Under the pieces are notes generated by a model. That model was not told the DNA's origin. It searched no databases and saw only the letters and a list, made by a program, of their open reading frames with translations. The position numbers were made by a program, and so were the translations under genes. This document shows positions 1-6,975 of a stretch of DNA of 11,147 nucleotides, piece by piece. The number at the start of each line of letters is the position of its first letter. Positions within the stretch are counted from its first letter, which is position 1. The DNA comes from Flavobacterium sp. UBA4098 (GTDB taxonomy: Bacteria > Bacteroidota > Bacteroidia > Flavobacteriales > Flavobacteriaceae): positions 96,725 to 107,871 of the forward strand of contig DFXW01000043.1 of assembly GCA_002382495.1 (NCBI GenBank). Reading direction: 5' to 3'.

Positions 1-990
1 ATTACAGCCGCAATTACCGCTGTTGGAGCTTATGTTCCAGATTTTGTTTTAACGAACGAAATCCTTGAAACATTGGTCGATACGAATGACGAATGGATTA
101 CCGCTCGTACAGGAATTAAAGAAAGACGTATTCTAAAAGACGATAGCAAAGGAACTTCTTACCTTGCTATTATGGCTGCTAAAGATTTAATGGCCAAAGC
201 TAACTTAGATCCCTTAGAGATCGATTTAGTTATTGTAGCAACCGCTACTGCTGATATGCCTGTTGCAGCTACAGCTGCGTATGTGGCAACCGAAATTGGC
301 GCAACAAATGCATTTGGGTATGATTTACAAGCAGCTTGTTCTAGCTTCTTGTTTGGAATGTCAACTGCTGCAGCCTACATTCAATCAGGAAGATATAAAA
401 AAGTATTGTTAATAGGTGCCGATAAAATGTCATCTATTGTAGATTACACTGATCGTGCAACTTGTATTATTTTTGGAGATGGTGCTGGTGCTGCTTTATT
501 TGAACCAAACTATGAAGGTTTAGGATTGTTAGATGAATATTTACGTTCCGATGGAATTGGACGTGATTTCTTGAAAATCCCTGCTGGAGGTTCATTAATA
601 CCTACTACAATTGACACGGTGAAAGAAAACCGACACAATATTATTCAAGATGGGAAAACTGTTTTCAAATATGCTGTAACCAATATGGCAGATGCAAGCG
701 AACACATCTTGAAAAGAAATAATTTAACTAATGAAGACGTGAATTGGTTAGTGCCACACCAAGCTAATAAACGTATCATTGACGCTACTGCTAGCCGAAT
801 GAATTTAGAAGAAGAGAAAGTATTGATGAATATCGAACGATATGGCAATACAACTTCGGCTACTTTACCATTAGTCTTGAACGATTTTGAAAAACAATTC
901 AAAAAAGGAGATACAATAATATTTGCTGCTTTTGGTGGTGGATTTACTTGGGGTTCTATTTATTTGAAATGGGCCTACGACAAAAAATAA
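1..990 (+). CDS. fabH: beta-ketoacyl-ACP synthase III (FabH), 5'-partial
   Basis: FabH condenses acetyl-CoA with malonyl-ACP in the cytoplasm and so starts each round of fatty-acid synthesis. The reading frame is open from base 1 (ITAAITAVGAYVPDF), so the true start lies a few codons upstream of the window. A TTG at base 73 is internal: it would remove conserved N-terminal strand residues. The thiolase-fold catalytic triad is visible: Cys in AACSS (codon 337-339), His in VPHQAN (757-759) and Asn in YGNTT (847-849). The substrate-recognition WITARTGI and C-terminal GGGFTWGS motifs are also present. The length, about 330 residues, is near the family norm. The accB gene follows after 23 bases, so the two are probably co-transcribed. 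In flavobacteria the gene usually preceding fabH is rpmF, which would lie off the left edge; that is family knowledge, not seen here. Confidence 0.97.
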   Translation: MTAAITAVGAYVPDFVLTNEILETLVDTNDEWITARTGIKERRILKDDSKGTSYLAIMAAKDLMAKANLDPLEIDLVIVATATADMPVAATAAYVATEIGATNAFGYDLQAACSSFLFGMSTAAAYIQSGRYKKVLLIGADKMSSIVDYTDRATCIIFGDGAGAALFEPNYEGLGLLDEYLRSDGIGRDFLKIPAGGSLIPTTIDTVKENRHNIIQDGKTVFKYAVTNMADASEHILKRNNLTNEDVNWLVPHQANKRIIDATASRMNLEEEKVLMNIERYGNTTSATLPLVLNDFEKQFKKGDTIIFAAFGGGFTWGSIYLKWAYDKK

Positions 991-1013
991 ATGTAAACTA
1001 AAAACAAATCATT

Positions 1014-1496
1014 ATGGATTTAAAAGAAATTCAAAACCTAATCAAATTTGTTGCAAACTCAGGAGTTGCAGAGGTTAAATTGGAGATGGACGATGTAAAA
1101 GTAACCATCAGAACGACTTTAGAAGGTAATGCTACAGAAACAACTTATGTTCAGCAAATGCCTGCACAACCAGTATTGCAACAAGCAGTTGCTCCGGCAG
1201 CAGCTCCAGTAGCAGCAGCTCCAGCGGCAGCAGCACCGGTTGCAGAAGAATCTAAATATGTTACTATTAAATCTCCAATTATTGGAACTTTTTACAGAAA
1301 ACCTTCTCCAGACAAACCTGTTTTTGTTGAGGTAGGAAGTAGTATCGGAAAAGGAGATGTTTTGTGTGTAATCGAAGCAATGAAATTATTCAACGAAATC
1401 GAATCTGAAATTTCAGGTAAAATCGTTAAAATTTTAGTGGATGATATGTCTCCAGTAGAATTTGACCAACCTTTATTCTTAGTAGATCCATCTTAA
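1014..1496 (+). CDS. accB: acetyl-CoA carboxylase biotin carboxyl carrier protein
   Basis: AccB carries the biotin that shuttles CO2 from biotin carboxylase to the carboxyltransferase of acetyl-CoA carboxylase, the step making malonyl-CoA. The 160-residue protein is close to E. coli AccB in length. Residues 1-35 form the N-terminal partner-binding segment. Residues about 50-78 are a flexible Ala/Pro/Val-rich linker, and residues about 80-160 form the biotinyl domain. The biotin-attachment motif EAMK is present, with the modified lysine at K124. The ATG at 1014 gives the usual MDLKEIQ start. It sits between fabH and accC, so substrate supply and first condensation are encoded together. The Ala-rich linker is coded by repeated GCA/GCT codons, a likely spot for length variation between strains. 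Confidence 0.97.
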   Translation: MDLKEIQNLIKFVANSGVAEVKLEMDDVKVTIRTTLEGNATETTYVQQMPAQPVLQQAVAPAAAPVAAAPAAAAPVAEESKYVTIKSPIIGTFYRKPSPDKPVFVEVGSSIGKGDVLCVIEAMKLFNEIESEISGKIVKILVDDMSPVEFDQPLFLVDPS

Positions 1497-1528
1497 TTTG
1501 AAAAAATGTAGTCATTTGAATTCAGTTT

Positions 1529-1558
1529 CAAATTTTCAAATTTTCAAATTTTCAAATT
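1529..1558 (+). repeat. tandem octamer repeat in the accB-accC spacer
   Basis: The unit CAAATTTT occurs at 1529, 1537 and 1545, with a six-base partial copy at 1553, giving about 3.75 copies. It ends eight bases before the accC ATG. The array fills much of the 70-base spacer and is AT-rich enough to resemble an unstructured leader. It may be a slippage-prone spacer that sets the distance or translation level of accC. No protein-coding role is visible. Confidence 0.9.
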
Positions 1559-1566
1559 AAAAATCT

Positions 1567-2913
1567 ATGTTTAAAAAAATACTAATTGCCAATAGAGGAG
1601 AAATTGCACTTCGTGTAATTCGTACTTGCAAAGAGATGGGCATCAAAACAGTTGCTGTTTATTCTACAGCTGATGCGGAAAGTTTACACGTTAAATTTGC
1701 AGATGAAGCAGTGTGTATTGGTCCCGCTCCAAGTAATTTATCCTATTTGAAAATGTCCAATATTATTGCTGCTGCAGAAATTACTAATGCAGATGCAATT
1801 CACCCAGGATATGGTTTCCTTTCTGAAAACTCAAAATTCTCAAAAATTTGTCAAGAGCACGGAATCAAATTTATTGGTGCAGCTCCTGAAATGATTGATC
1901 GAATGGGAGACAAAGCTTCGGCTAAATCGACTATGATTGAAGCAGGTGTACCTTGTGTGCCTGGTTCTGTTGGAATTTTAGAATCGTATGAACAAGCCGC
2001 TGAATTGGCGAATCAATTTGGTTACCCAGTAATGCTAAAAGCTACCGCTGGTGGTGGTGGAAAAGGAATGCGTGCTGTTTGGAAAGAAGAAGATTTATTA
2101 AAAGCTTGGGAAGGCGCTCGTCAAGAGTCGGCTGCCGCTTTTGGAAATGATGGCATGTATTTGGAGAAATTAATCGAAGAGCCACGTCATATCGAAATTC
2201 AAGTAGTAGGAGATTCTTACGGTAAAGCCTGTCACCTTTCAGAAAGAGATTGTTCGGTACAACGTCGTCACCAAAAATTAACAGAAGAAACACCTTCGCC
2301 ATTTATGACCGACGAATTGCGTCTAAAAATGGGAGAAGCTGCAGTAAAAGCTGCCGAATATATTAAATACGAAGGCGCTGGAACAGTTGAATTTTTAGTA
2401 GACAAACACCGTAATTTCTATTTCATGGAAATGAATACGCGTATTCAAGTGGAGCATCCAATTACCGAACAAGTAATCGATTATGACTTGATTCGTGAGC
2501 AAATATTAGTAGCGGCAGGTGTGCCAATCTCTGGTAAAAATTATTTGCCACAGTTGCATGCTATCGAATGCCGTATCAATGCCGAAGATCCGTATAATGA
2601 CTTCCGCCCTTCGCCAGGAAAAATCACTACGCTACACATGCCAGGTGGACACGGAGTACGTTTAGATACGCATGTGTATTCAGGGTATACTATTCCGCCC
2701 AACTACGATTCGATGATTGCGAAGTTGATTACAACAGCGCAAACACGTGAAGAGGCTATTAGTAAAATGAGAAGAGCACTAGACGAATTTGTAATTGAAG
2801 GCGTTAAAACAACTATTCCATTCCACAGACAGTTGATGGACGATCCGCGTTATATAGCTGGAGATTACACGACAGCGTTCATGGACACTTTCAAAATGAA
2901 TGATCCGGAATAA
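1567..2913 (+). CDS. accC: acetyl-CoA carboxylase, biotin carboxylase subunit
   Basis: AccC carboxylates the biotin on AccB using ATP and bicarbonate. The 448-residue protein matches E. coli AccC (449) almost exactly. Domain order is standard: N-terminal pre-ATP-grasp domain beginning KKILIANRGEIA, ATP-grasp domain with the glycine-rich lid GGGGKGM (residues 162-168), then the biotin carboxylase C-terminal domain. Catalytic residues known from E. coli are present: K237 in RRHQK, E275 and E288 as metal ligands, and N290, R292 and E296 in MNTRIQVEH. The start ATG at 1567 is fixed by the conserved MFKKILIANRG N-terminus. It is the last gene of the fabH-accB-accC unit and is followed by a strong terminator. 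Confidence 0.98.
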   Translation: MFKKILIANRGEIALRVIRTCKEMGIKTVAVYSTADAESLHVKFADEAVCIGPAPSNLSYLKMSNIIAAAEITNADAIHPGYGFLSENSKFSKICQEHGIKFIGAAPEMIDRMGDKASAKSTMIEAGVPCVPGSVGILESYEQAAELANQFGYPVMLKATAGGGGKGMRAVWKEEDLLKAWEGARQESAAAFGNDGMYLEKLIEEPRHIEIQVVGDSYGKACHLSERDCSVQRRHQKLTEETPSPFMTDELRLKMGEAAVKAAEYIKYEGAGTVEFLVDKHRNFYFMEMNTRIQVEHPITEQVIDYDLIREQILVAAGVPISGKNYLPQLHAIECRINAEDPYNDFRPSPGKITTLHMPGGHGVRLDTHVYSGYTIPPNYDSMIAKLITTAQTREEAISKMRRALDEFVIEGVKTTIPFHRQLMDDPRYIAGDYTTAFMDTFKMNDPE

Positions 2914-2930
2914 TACATATATTTCAAAGA

Positions 2931-2961
2931 AAAACCTTGCAGCGATGCAAGGTTTTTTGTT
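2931..2961 (+). terminator. intrinsic terminator after accC
   Basis: CCTTGCA (2935-2941) pairs perfectly with TGCAAGG (2946-2952) around a four-base GCGA loop. Flanking AAAA/TTTT lengthens the stem, and a T-rich tail (TTTTTTGTTTT) follows. This is a textbook rho-independent terminator for the rightward fab-acc unit. Confidence 0.92.
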
Positions 2962-3032
2962 TTAGGCTAGTGATGAAAAAATTAGTTTATAAATCTTGGG
3001 GTATTTGATTGTGGATTACCAAAACATATTTT

Positions 3033-3063
3033 CATTTTTATATATAACATTTTTGTATTTTTG
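3033..3063 (+). promoter_or_regulatory. possible Bacteroidota-type promoter for the DUF1569-mtgA unit
   Basis: TATTTTTG at 3056-3063 fits the -7 consensus TAnnTTTG of Bacteroidota primary-sigma promoters and lies about 36 bases before the chosen ATG. The -33 element is weak at the expected place. An alternative pairing is TTTG at 3004-3007 with TATTTTCA at 3027-3034, which has the ideal 19-base spacer but a poorer -7 element. Some promoter is expected here because a terminator precedes. Confidence 0.35.
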
Positions 3064-3098
3064 GTTGGAGACAAATTCAAAGTTTGCTCCATTATACA

Positions 3099-3566
3099 AT
3101 GAAAAACAACTTAGCCACTTTATTAGATCAATTAGAAAATCATATTCAATATAGTGAATCCACGAATTTTTTAGTTTCTCAATCTACAGTTGGTTGGCAA
3201 ATTGAACATTCGCTTTTAACCATTAATGGGATTATTACTGCGATTCAAAATTCCAACCCCAAAGAATACAGCTGGCAGTTTAGTTTTATGAAGTGGATTA
3301 TATTGGCCACCAAAAAAATTCCTAGAGGAAAGGCCAAAGCCCCCAAAGTGGTGGTCCCAAAAGAGGGTGTCACTATAGCCAATTTAGAACAACATTTGGC
3401 AAAAGCAAGAGATGCTATTAAAGCATTGGAGTTCGTTTCTAAAAATCATTTTTTTAAACATCCGTATTTTGGAAATTTAAAAAAGAAACAAACGATTCTT
3501 TTTTTAGAAATCCACACGCAACATCATCTGAAAATTATTCGTGATATTGTACGTACGGCTAATTAA
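3099..3566 (+). CDS. DUF1569 / DinB-like family protein
   Basis: This is a 155-residue cytoplasmic protein with no signal peptide or membrane segment. It resembles the DUF1569 family, which belongs to the DinB/YfiT-like four-helix-bundle metalloproteins. The characteristic pieces are GWQIEHSLL near the N-terminus, with His37, then the C-terminal FFKHPYFG stretch and HTQHHLKII, with His139 and His142/143. In DinB-like folds three histidines of this kind hold a divalent metal. The biochemical role of DUF1569 proteins is not known to me, so no reaction is assigned. The ATG at 3099 is preferred over an in-frame TTG at 3084, which only adds a non-conserved five-residue leader. The mtgA gene starts 24 bases downstream, so the two are probably co-transcribed. 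Confidence 0.85.
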   Translation: MKNNLATLLDQLENHIQYSESTNFLVSQSTVGWQIEHSLLTINGIITAIQNSNPKEYSWQFSFMKWIILATKKIPRGKAKAPKVVVPKEGVTIANLEQHLAKARDAIKALEFVSKNHFFKHPYFGNLKKKQTILFLEIHTQHHLKIIRDIVRTAN

Positions 3567-3590
3567 GTTAAATCAAACTACTTTCTATTT

Positions 3591-4268
3591 ATGTTGAAAT
3601 TGAAACGAATCCTATATAAAATAATAGTCTGGTTTTTCGGACTATCGGTTTTATTAGTGGTCTTTTTTAAATTTGTACCAGTCCCATTTACGCCTTTAAT
3701 GGGCATCCGAATAATCGAAAATAAATTGAATAAAAAGCCCATTTATTTTGAACACAATTGGGAACCAATAGAAAACATATCAATGAATTTGCAAAAAGCG
3801 GTCATTGCTAGTGAAGATGGTACTTTTTTACACCATCATGGGTTTGATTTTAGTGCTATGCAACAAGCATTTCGAAACAACGCGAATGGAAAAAGAATCA
3901 AAGGCGGCAGTACTATATCGCAACAAACCGCTAAGAATGTATTTTTATGGCAGGGAAGAAGTTACTTTAGAAAAGCGTTAGAAGCATATTTTACGGTACT
4001 CATTGAATTGATTTGGGGTAAAGAACGCATCATGGAAGTCTATCTTAATAGTATTGAAATGGGTGACGGAATATACGGCGCACATGCAGCCACTCAATAT
4101 TGGTATAGTAAAGACGCATCTAGTTTAACTAAAATGCAAGCGGCTGGAATCGCGGCTATTTTGCCCAATCCAAGAAAATTCAAGGCTTCAAATTCTACTG
4201 CATTTATAAATCGAAGAAAAGAACGAATCGTTCGAGTGATGCGTCACATTGGAACAATAAATTACTAA
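3591..4268 (+). CDS. mtgA: monofunctional biosynthetic peptidoglycan transglycosylase
   Basis: MtgA polymerises lipid II into glycan strands at the outer face of the inner membrane and has no transpeptidase domain. The 225-residue protein has one N-terminal membrane anchor (residues about 11-28) followed by a GT51 domain. Motif 1 is EDGTFLHHHG with catalytic E75. Motif 2 is GGSTISQQTAKN (residues 105-116). Motif 3 is RKALEAY with the second glutamate, E131. The 56-residue distance between the two glutamates is that usual in GT51 enzymes. KERIMEVYLN and a NPRKF segment complete the fold. No penicillin-binding domain follows, which separates it from class A PBPs. It lies 24 bases after the DUF1569 gene. 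A weak hairpin follows the stop codon, and the next gene is convergent. Confidence 0.95.
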   Translation: MLKLKRILYKIIVWFFGLSVLLVVFFKFVPVPFTPLMGIRIIENKLNKKPIYFEHNWEPIENISMNLQKAVIASEDGTFLHHHGFDFSAMQQAFRNNANGKRIKGGSTISQQTAKNVFLWQGRSYFRKALEAYFTVLIELIWGKERIMEVYLNSIEMGDGIYGAHAATQYWYSKDASSLTKMQAAGIAAILPNPRKFKASNSTAFINRRKERIVRVMRHIGTINY

Positions 4269-4269
4269 A

Positions 4270-4297
4270 AAAGCCCCTCAATTACTTGAAAGGCTTT
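4270..4297 (+). terminator. weak hairpin after mtgA, possible terminator
   Basis: AAAGCC (4270-4275) pairs with GGCTTT (4292-4297) directly after the mtgA stop. The loop is 16 bases and only three T residues end the stem, so this is a poor intrinsic terminator, perhaps a decayed one. Its loop also holds the left arm of a longer inverted repeat, so alternative pairing is possible. Confidence 0.4.
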
Positions 4298-4338
4298 ATG
4301 GTGGGCGATATAGACTTAAAATCGAATCAAGTAATTGA
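4278..4338. repeat. 12-bp inverted repeat around a 37-base spacer
   Basis: TCAATTACTTGA (4278-4289) is matched by its exact reverse complement TCAAGTAATTGA (4327-4338). A further CCTCA (4276-4280) can pair with TGAGG (4344-4348) after a small bulge. The spacer contains the start of direct-repeat copy A. The layout looks like one hairpin split by an inserted segment, but this is inference. Confidence 0.8.
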
Positions 4339-4368
4339 TTTTCTGAGGGTTATGGGTTCAATATAAAA
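4301..4368. repeat. 68-bp direct repeat, copy A
   Basis: By my count this is a gapless match to copy B (4413-4480) at 59 of 68 positions. The first 18 bases, beginning GTGGGCGATATAGACTTA, are identical. On the minus strand the copy plus two flanking bases reads ATCGCCCACCA (4309-4299), like the 3' end of a tRNA acceptor stem with CCA. It is preceded by a T-arm-like CTTGA-TTCGATT-TTAAG (4331-4315). Five extra bases separate these elements, and no D or anticodon arm is visible, so it is not a working tRNA. Confidence 0.85.
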
Positions 4369-4373
4369 TAAAA

Positions 4374-4403
4374 AATGACCTTAAAAATAAATTTAAGGTC
4401 ATT
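4374..4403 (-). terminator. perfect 12-bp hairpin, terminator for leftward transcripts
   Basis: AATGACCTTAAA (4374-4385) pairs exactly with TTTAAGGTCATT (4392-4403) around a six-base loop. Read on the minus strand the stem is followed by TTTTTTATTTTATATT, a good U-tract. On the plus strand no T-run follows. It is therefore best read as the terminator that stops leftward transcription before the mtgA gene. Confidence 0.65.
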
Positions 4404-4412
4404 GGTACAACT

Positions 4413-4480
4413 GTGGGCGATATAGACTTAATATCGAAACAAGTGATTGATTTTTTGAAGGTTATAGGGTTAATTTAAAA
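4413..4480. repeat. 68-bp direct repeat, copy B
   Basis: This is the partner of copy A, starting 112 bases further right. It contains an inner inverted repeat CGATAT-AGACTTA-ATATCG (4418-4436) that is imperfect in copy A, so copy B may be nearer the ancestral form. On the minus strand it reads ATCGCCCACAG where copy A has ATCGCCCACCA. The 44-base gap between the copies holds the leftward terminator hairpin. Confidence 0.85.
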
Positions 4481-4667
4481 CGCTAAATGACTTGAATCAA
4501 ACAATAATTTTAGTGTAACTAATTTTGAAAAACAGTAATCGATAAAAAGTTATTTTGAAAAGATTTAAAATATAGTTAATATACAAATGGACCAACAACC
4601 ATTTTCCATTTGTAACAAAATAACCCTAGATTATGAATACAGTAACTAAAATATTTTTAATTCATCA
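4481..4667. other. AT-rich non-coding remainder of the convergent gap
   Basis: No open frame or RNA gene is recognisable. The only structure is a 9-bp inverted repeat, TACAAATGG (4582-4590) with CCATTTGTA (4606-4614), around a 15-base loop. It lacks a clear T-tract on either strand. It could be an auxiliary terminator or a chance hairpin. Confidence 0.5.
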
Positions 4668-5399
4668 CTAATTATGATTCATCACGGTTGCTTTTTTATT
4701 TAAGGTGTAAGTGAAATTCAAATAAAAATTATTATCATCTATCAAATCCAAATTAATCTGGGGTAGTCGTGATATGTAAATGTATCCTATATCCAGCTTT
4801 ACTGCTGAATTTAGTTTATATGAAAAGTTGGTAAATATTCTATTTTGATCAAAAATATGTAGTGCATCAGTTCCAGTTGTATTTATCAATATTTCATCAC
4901 CAATAGCTACGTTATAATTTGAATTAAAATCATATCTAAAAGCGAGTCTATTTCGCAAACGAGTCGTGTTTTCTATAGATCCCTCAAAAGCTCTATATTC
5001 AATTGCCGTTCGATCTACAACATAAAAATTCTTGGCCAATTGGTGTTGTAATTCTAGTGATGCTGTGAAGCGGTATTCGTTAGTAGGTTTTGCAACTGCA
5101 TCACTTTCTTTTTGTATTATTTTGTAATTTGAAAAATAAGCAAATGGTGATATACCATAAACAACATCTTTGTTTTGTTTGTAATAGATCCAAGTTCTAG
5201 TGGCATACACTAAATTTTTATCGAAAAGATTATTGCTTTCAAAATCATTTTGTCTTCGATGAATTAACTCAATTTCTGTCTTGAAAATTTCGTTCAAAGG
5301 AAGGTTGACAATCGCTTTAGACCAATAATTATGATGTCTTTCTTGAGAACTTGCAAATAAAAATGCAAATAAAAAAATTATATATATACTTGATTTTAT
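4668..5399 (-). CDS. DUF2490-like outer-membrane protein with non-canonical start
   Basis: This is a predicted small outer-membrane beta-barrel, about 243 residues from an ATA codon at 5399-5397. The frame upstream of the first TTG (5297) encodes a clear signal peptide, KSSIYIIFLFAFLFASSQ, followed by conserved-looking sequence (NYWSKAIVNLPLNE, then EIELIHRRQN). The gene therefore must begin before the TTG. No ATG, GTG or TTG precedes the signal peptide in frame; the options are ATA (5399), ATC (5402) or ATT (5411). The body has alternating aromatic/polar strands, including a YIYISRLPQ segment and a final NFYLNFTYTL strand. The DUF2490 assignment rests on overall resemblance and is moderate. 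The gene starts 14 bases after the porin stop codon, so translation could be coupled to the porin. A start-codon mutation would make it a young pseudogene; otherwise the body is intact. Confidence 0.7.
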   Translation of the reverse strand: MKSSIYIIFLFAFLFASSQERHHNYWSKAIVNLPLNEIFKTEIELIHRRQNDFESNNLFDKNLVYATRTWIYYKQNKDVVYGISPFAYFSNYKIIQKESDAVAKPTNEYRFTASLELQHQLAKNFYVVDRTAIEYRAFEGSIENTTRLRNRLAFRYDFNSNYNVAIGDEILINTTGTDALHIFDQNRIFTNFSYKLNSAVKLDIGYIYISRLPQINLDLIDDNNFYLNFTYTLNKKATVMNHN

Positions 5400-5413
5400 G
5401 ATAAAAACAATAT

Positions 5414-6835
5414 TTAGAAATTGAAGTTAATGATAAAATTAATATTACTCATATTGGTTTTATTAATAATATACTTTTTGTCGTTATACGTTTCACCATC
5501 ATTAAATTTATGAACATAAAGAAAATGAGCATCAAATCCTTTAAGGAATCCTTCAAAATCATAACTAACATCAAAGTTGGTTTGATAGTATGATGGTAAT
5601 GCGTATTTATTCATTTTAAAGTTTTTGACATCTGGCATTTTATAATGACCTGCTCCAATGTAAGCTTTGAAAGCTTTTTTTGGGCCATTGTAACTTATTT
5701 TTGTCATATATGCCGTTACATCTCCAAAACCTTCATTTCGTTCTCTTGGTAGAAAAGTATAAAACGGGTCTCGTCCCCATTCTCTTGGCATTAAATAGCG
5801 TCCTTTAGCTGTAATTCGGTTATAGTTTACGCTTACTTCAAGGGTTTTACTTTTCCAACCTAGTTTTCCTCCAAATGTTTGCGAATTAGTATTTTTTTCA
5901 AAATAGGTTTTACTTTGGTCACTATTTCCACCATTATTAAGTGCCGTTTGATAGATGGTTTGAAAACCAAAAAGTAGTTTTGAGTTTTTAGTTAAAGCAT
6001 ATTTGTAATCAAATTGCAATAAAGAGGTATTGAAAATATTTTCAACATATTGATTCAAAACTAATGCTTTTAAGTTTTTTACTGACTCATTTTGAACGCC
6101 TAGTATATATATTCCATTGCTTTCAAGATTATTTGTATAGCCAGATTTTGTACCGTCGGGGTTTATCCCTGATGGATAAATTCCAATAGATTCATCTATT
6201 TCATAATACTTATTTGTGCTTCGTGGTGAAATAGAGTACAAATAGCCCGTATTGATAGTTGTGTTTTTTAATTCGTTAAAATCTACCCAAATTCCAGCGA
6301 CTTCAGTTGGTCGCATTCTTCCGTCTTGTAGATTAATGAATGATGAGTTAAGTAATTGTTTACCTAAAGTAAAAGTAGATTTTTTGAAATTAAATTTTAG
6401 ATACAGCTCTTCTAATCGACTTAAATTTTCTTTTTCATCAGGATTATTAATATCAAAAAGCGCTATTTCGTAACGATTCACTTGGCTTGTTTTTGGGTCT
6501 TTGACCAAAAAATCAGAGGAACCAATATTATAAATATAGTAACCACTTACTCCAAATTGAAAGTTATGAAATTTTGCTGTTTCAAATTTTATTCCACCAC
6601 CAAATGCATTTGCTTGATAATCGGTTAATGACCCTTCATTGATTGTATTCATATTAAAATAACGAAAATGCCCGTTAAAACTTCCTTTTTTGAATACACC
6701 TAAAATTGATGTTGAGTCGATGTTGTCATTCGCTTTTCCTTTCCAAATGGCAGGTTTTTCTGCTATTTCTTGGTGTTGTGCAAACGAGTTATGTATAAGT
6801 AACAGAAATGCTAATAATGTAAAATGCTTCCTCAT
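5414..6835 (-). CDS. OprD-like outer-membrane porin
   Basis: This is a predicted 473-residue outer-membrane channel. It begins with a Sec signal peptide (MRKHFTLLAFLLLIHNSFAQ, cleavage likely after FA or AQ) and ends in phenylalanine (FIINFNF), as beta-barrel proteins do for insertion by the BAM machinery. Many alternating strands are visible. The segment LEELYLKFNF, then TLGKQLLNSSFINLQDGRMRP and EVAGIWVDF, resembles the OprD porin family, where this region forms early barrel strands. Substrates of OprD-type porins are usually small organic or inorganic anions and basic compounds; the substrate here cannot be read from sequence. It follows the sulfur-gene set and its terminator, and has its own possible promoter. 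A DUF2490 gene lies directly downstream. OprD family membership is likely rather than certain. Confidence 0.8.
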   Translation of the reverse strand: MRKHFTLLAFLLLIHNSFAQHQEIAEKPAIWKGKANDNIDSTSILGVFKKGSFNGHFRYFNMNTINEGSLTDYQANAFGGGIKFETAKFHNFQFGVSGYYIYNIGSSDFLVKDPKTSQVNRYEIALFDINNPDEKENLSRLEELYLKFNFKKSTFTLGKQLLNSSFINLQDGRMRPTEVAGIWVDFNELKNTTINTGYLYSISPRSTNKYYEIDESIGIYPSGINPDGTKSGYTNNLESNGIYILGVQNESVKNLKALVLNQYVENIFNTSLLQFDYKYALTKNSKLLFGFQTIYQTALNNGGNSDQSKTYFEKNTNSQTFGGKLGWKSKTLEVSVNYNRITAKGRYLMPREWGRDPFYTFLPRERNEGFGDVTAYMTKISYNGPKKAFKAYIGAGHYKMPDVKNFKMNKYALPSYYQTNFDVSYDFEGFLKGFDAHFLYVHKFNDGETYNDKKYIINKTNMSNINFIINFNF

Positions 6836-6855
6836 TTATTAAAATAAATTTTAAG

Positions 6856-6863
6856 CAAAACTA
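6856..6863 (-). promoter_or_regulatory. possible -7 promoter element for the porin gene
   Basis: On the minus strand TAGTTTTG matches the Bacteroidota -7 consensus TAnnTTTG, 21 bases before the porin ATG. No convincing TTTG -33 element sits at the expected distance, so support is weak. An independent start here fits the terminator lying just upstream. Confidence 0.3.
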
Positions 6864-6922
6864 ATTTAAATAAAACGTTTTGTTTGTAACTTATATCACT
6901 TTGACCTGCTTTATATAATAAA

Positions 6923-6950
6923 AAAATCGAGTATAAAAATACTCGATTTT
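6923..6950 (-). terminator. intrinsic terminator after the SoxB-like gene
   Basis: AAAATCGAGTA (6923-6933) pairs perfectly over 11 bases with TACTCGATTTT (6940-6950) around a six-base loop. On the minus strand the stem ends in a T-run continuing into TATTATAT. It lies 26 bases after the SoxB-like stop codon, and so ends the leftward sulfur-gene transcript before the porin gene. Confidence 0.85.
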
Positions 6951-6975
6951 ATAGAATAAGTTGAAATTTTATATC

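Noticed and set aside
73..990. TTG at 73 as the fabH start
   Set aside because: The frame stays open to base 1 and encodes conserved FabH N-terminal sequence, so the gene is cut by the window edge.
2042..2302. Minus-strand open frame inside accC
   Set aside because: It is fully covered by the conserved ATP-grasp coding sequence and has no start context or recognisable domain.
3084..3098. TTG at 3084 as start of the DUF1569 gene
   Set aside because: It adds only five unremarkable residues before an ATG at 3099 that fits the family start and leaves a better leader after the candidate promoter.
4301..4480. CRISPR array or intact tRNA gene
   Set aside because: Only two diverged copies with one gap, and no cas genes. 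The tRNA-like parts lack D and anticodon arms and the T arm is five bases out of place.
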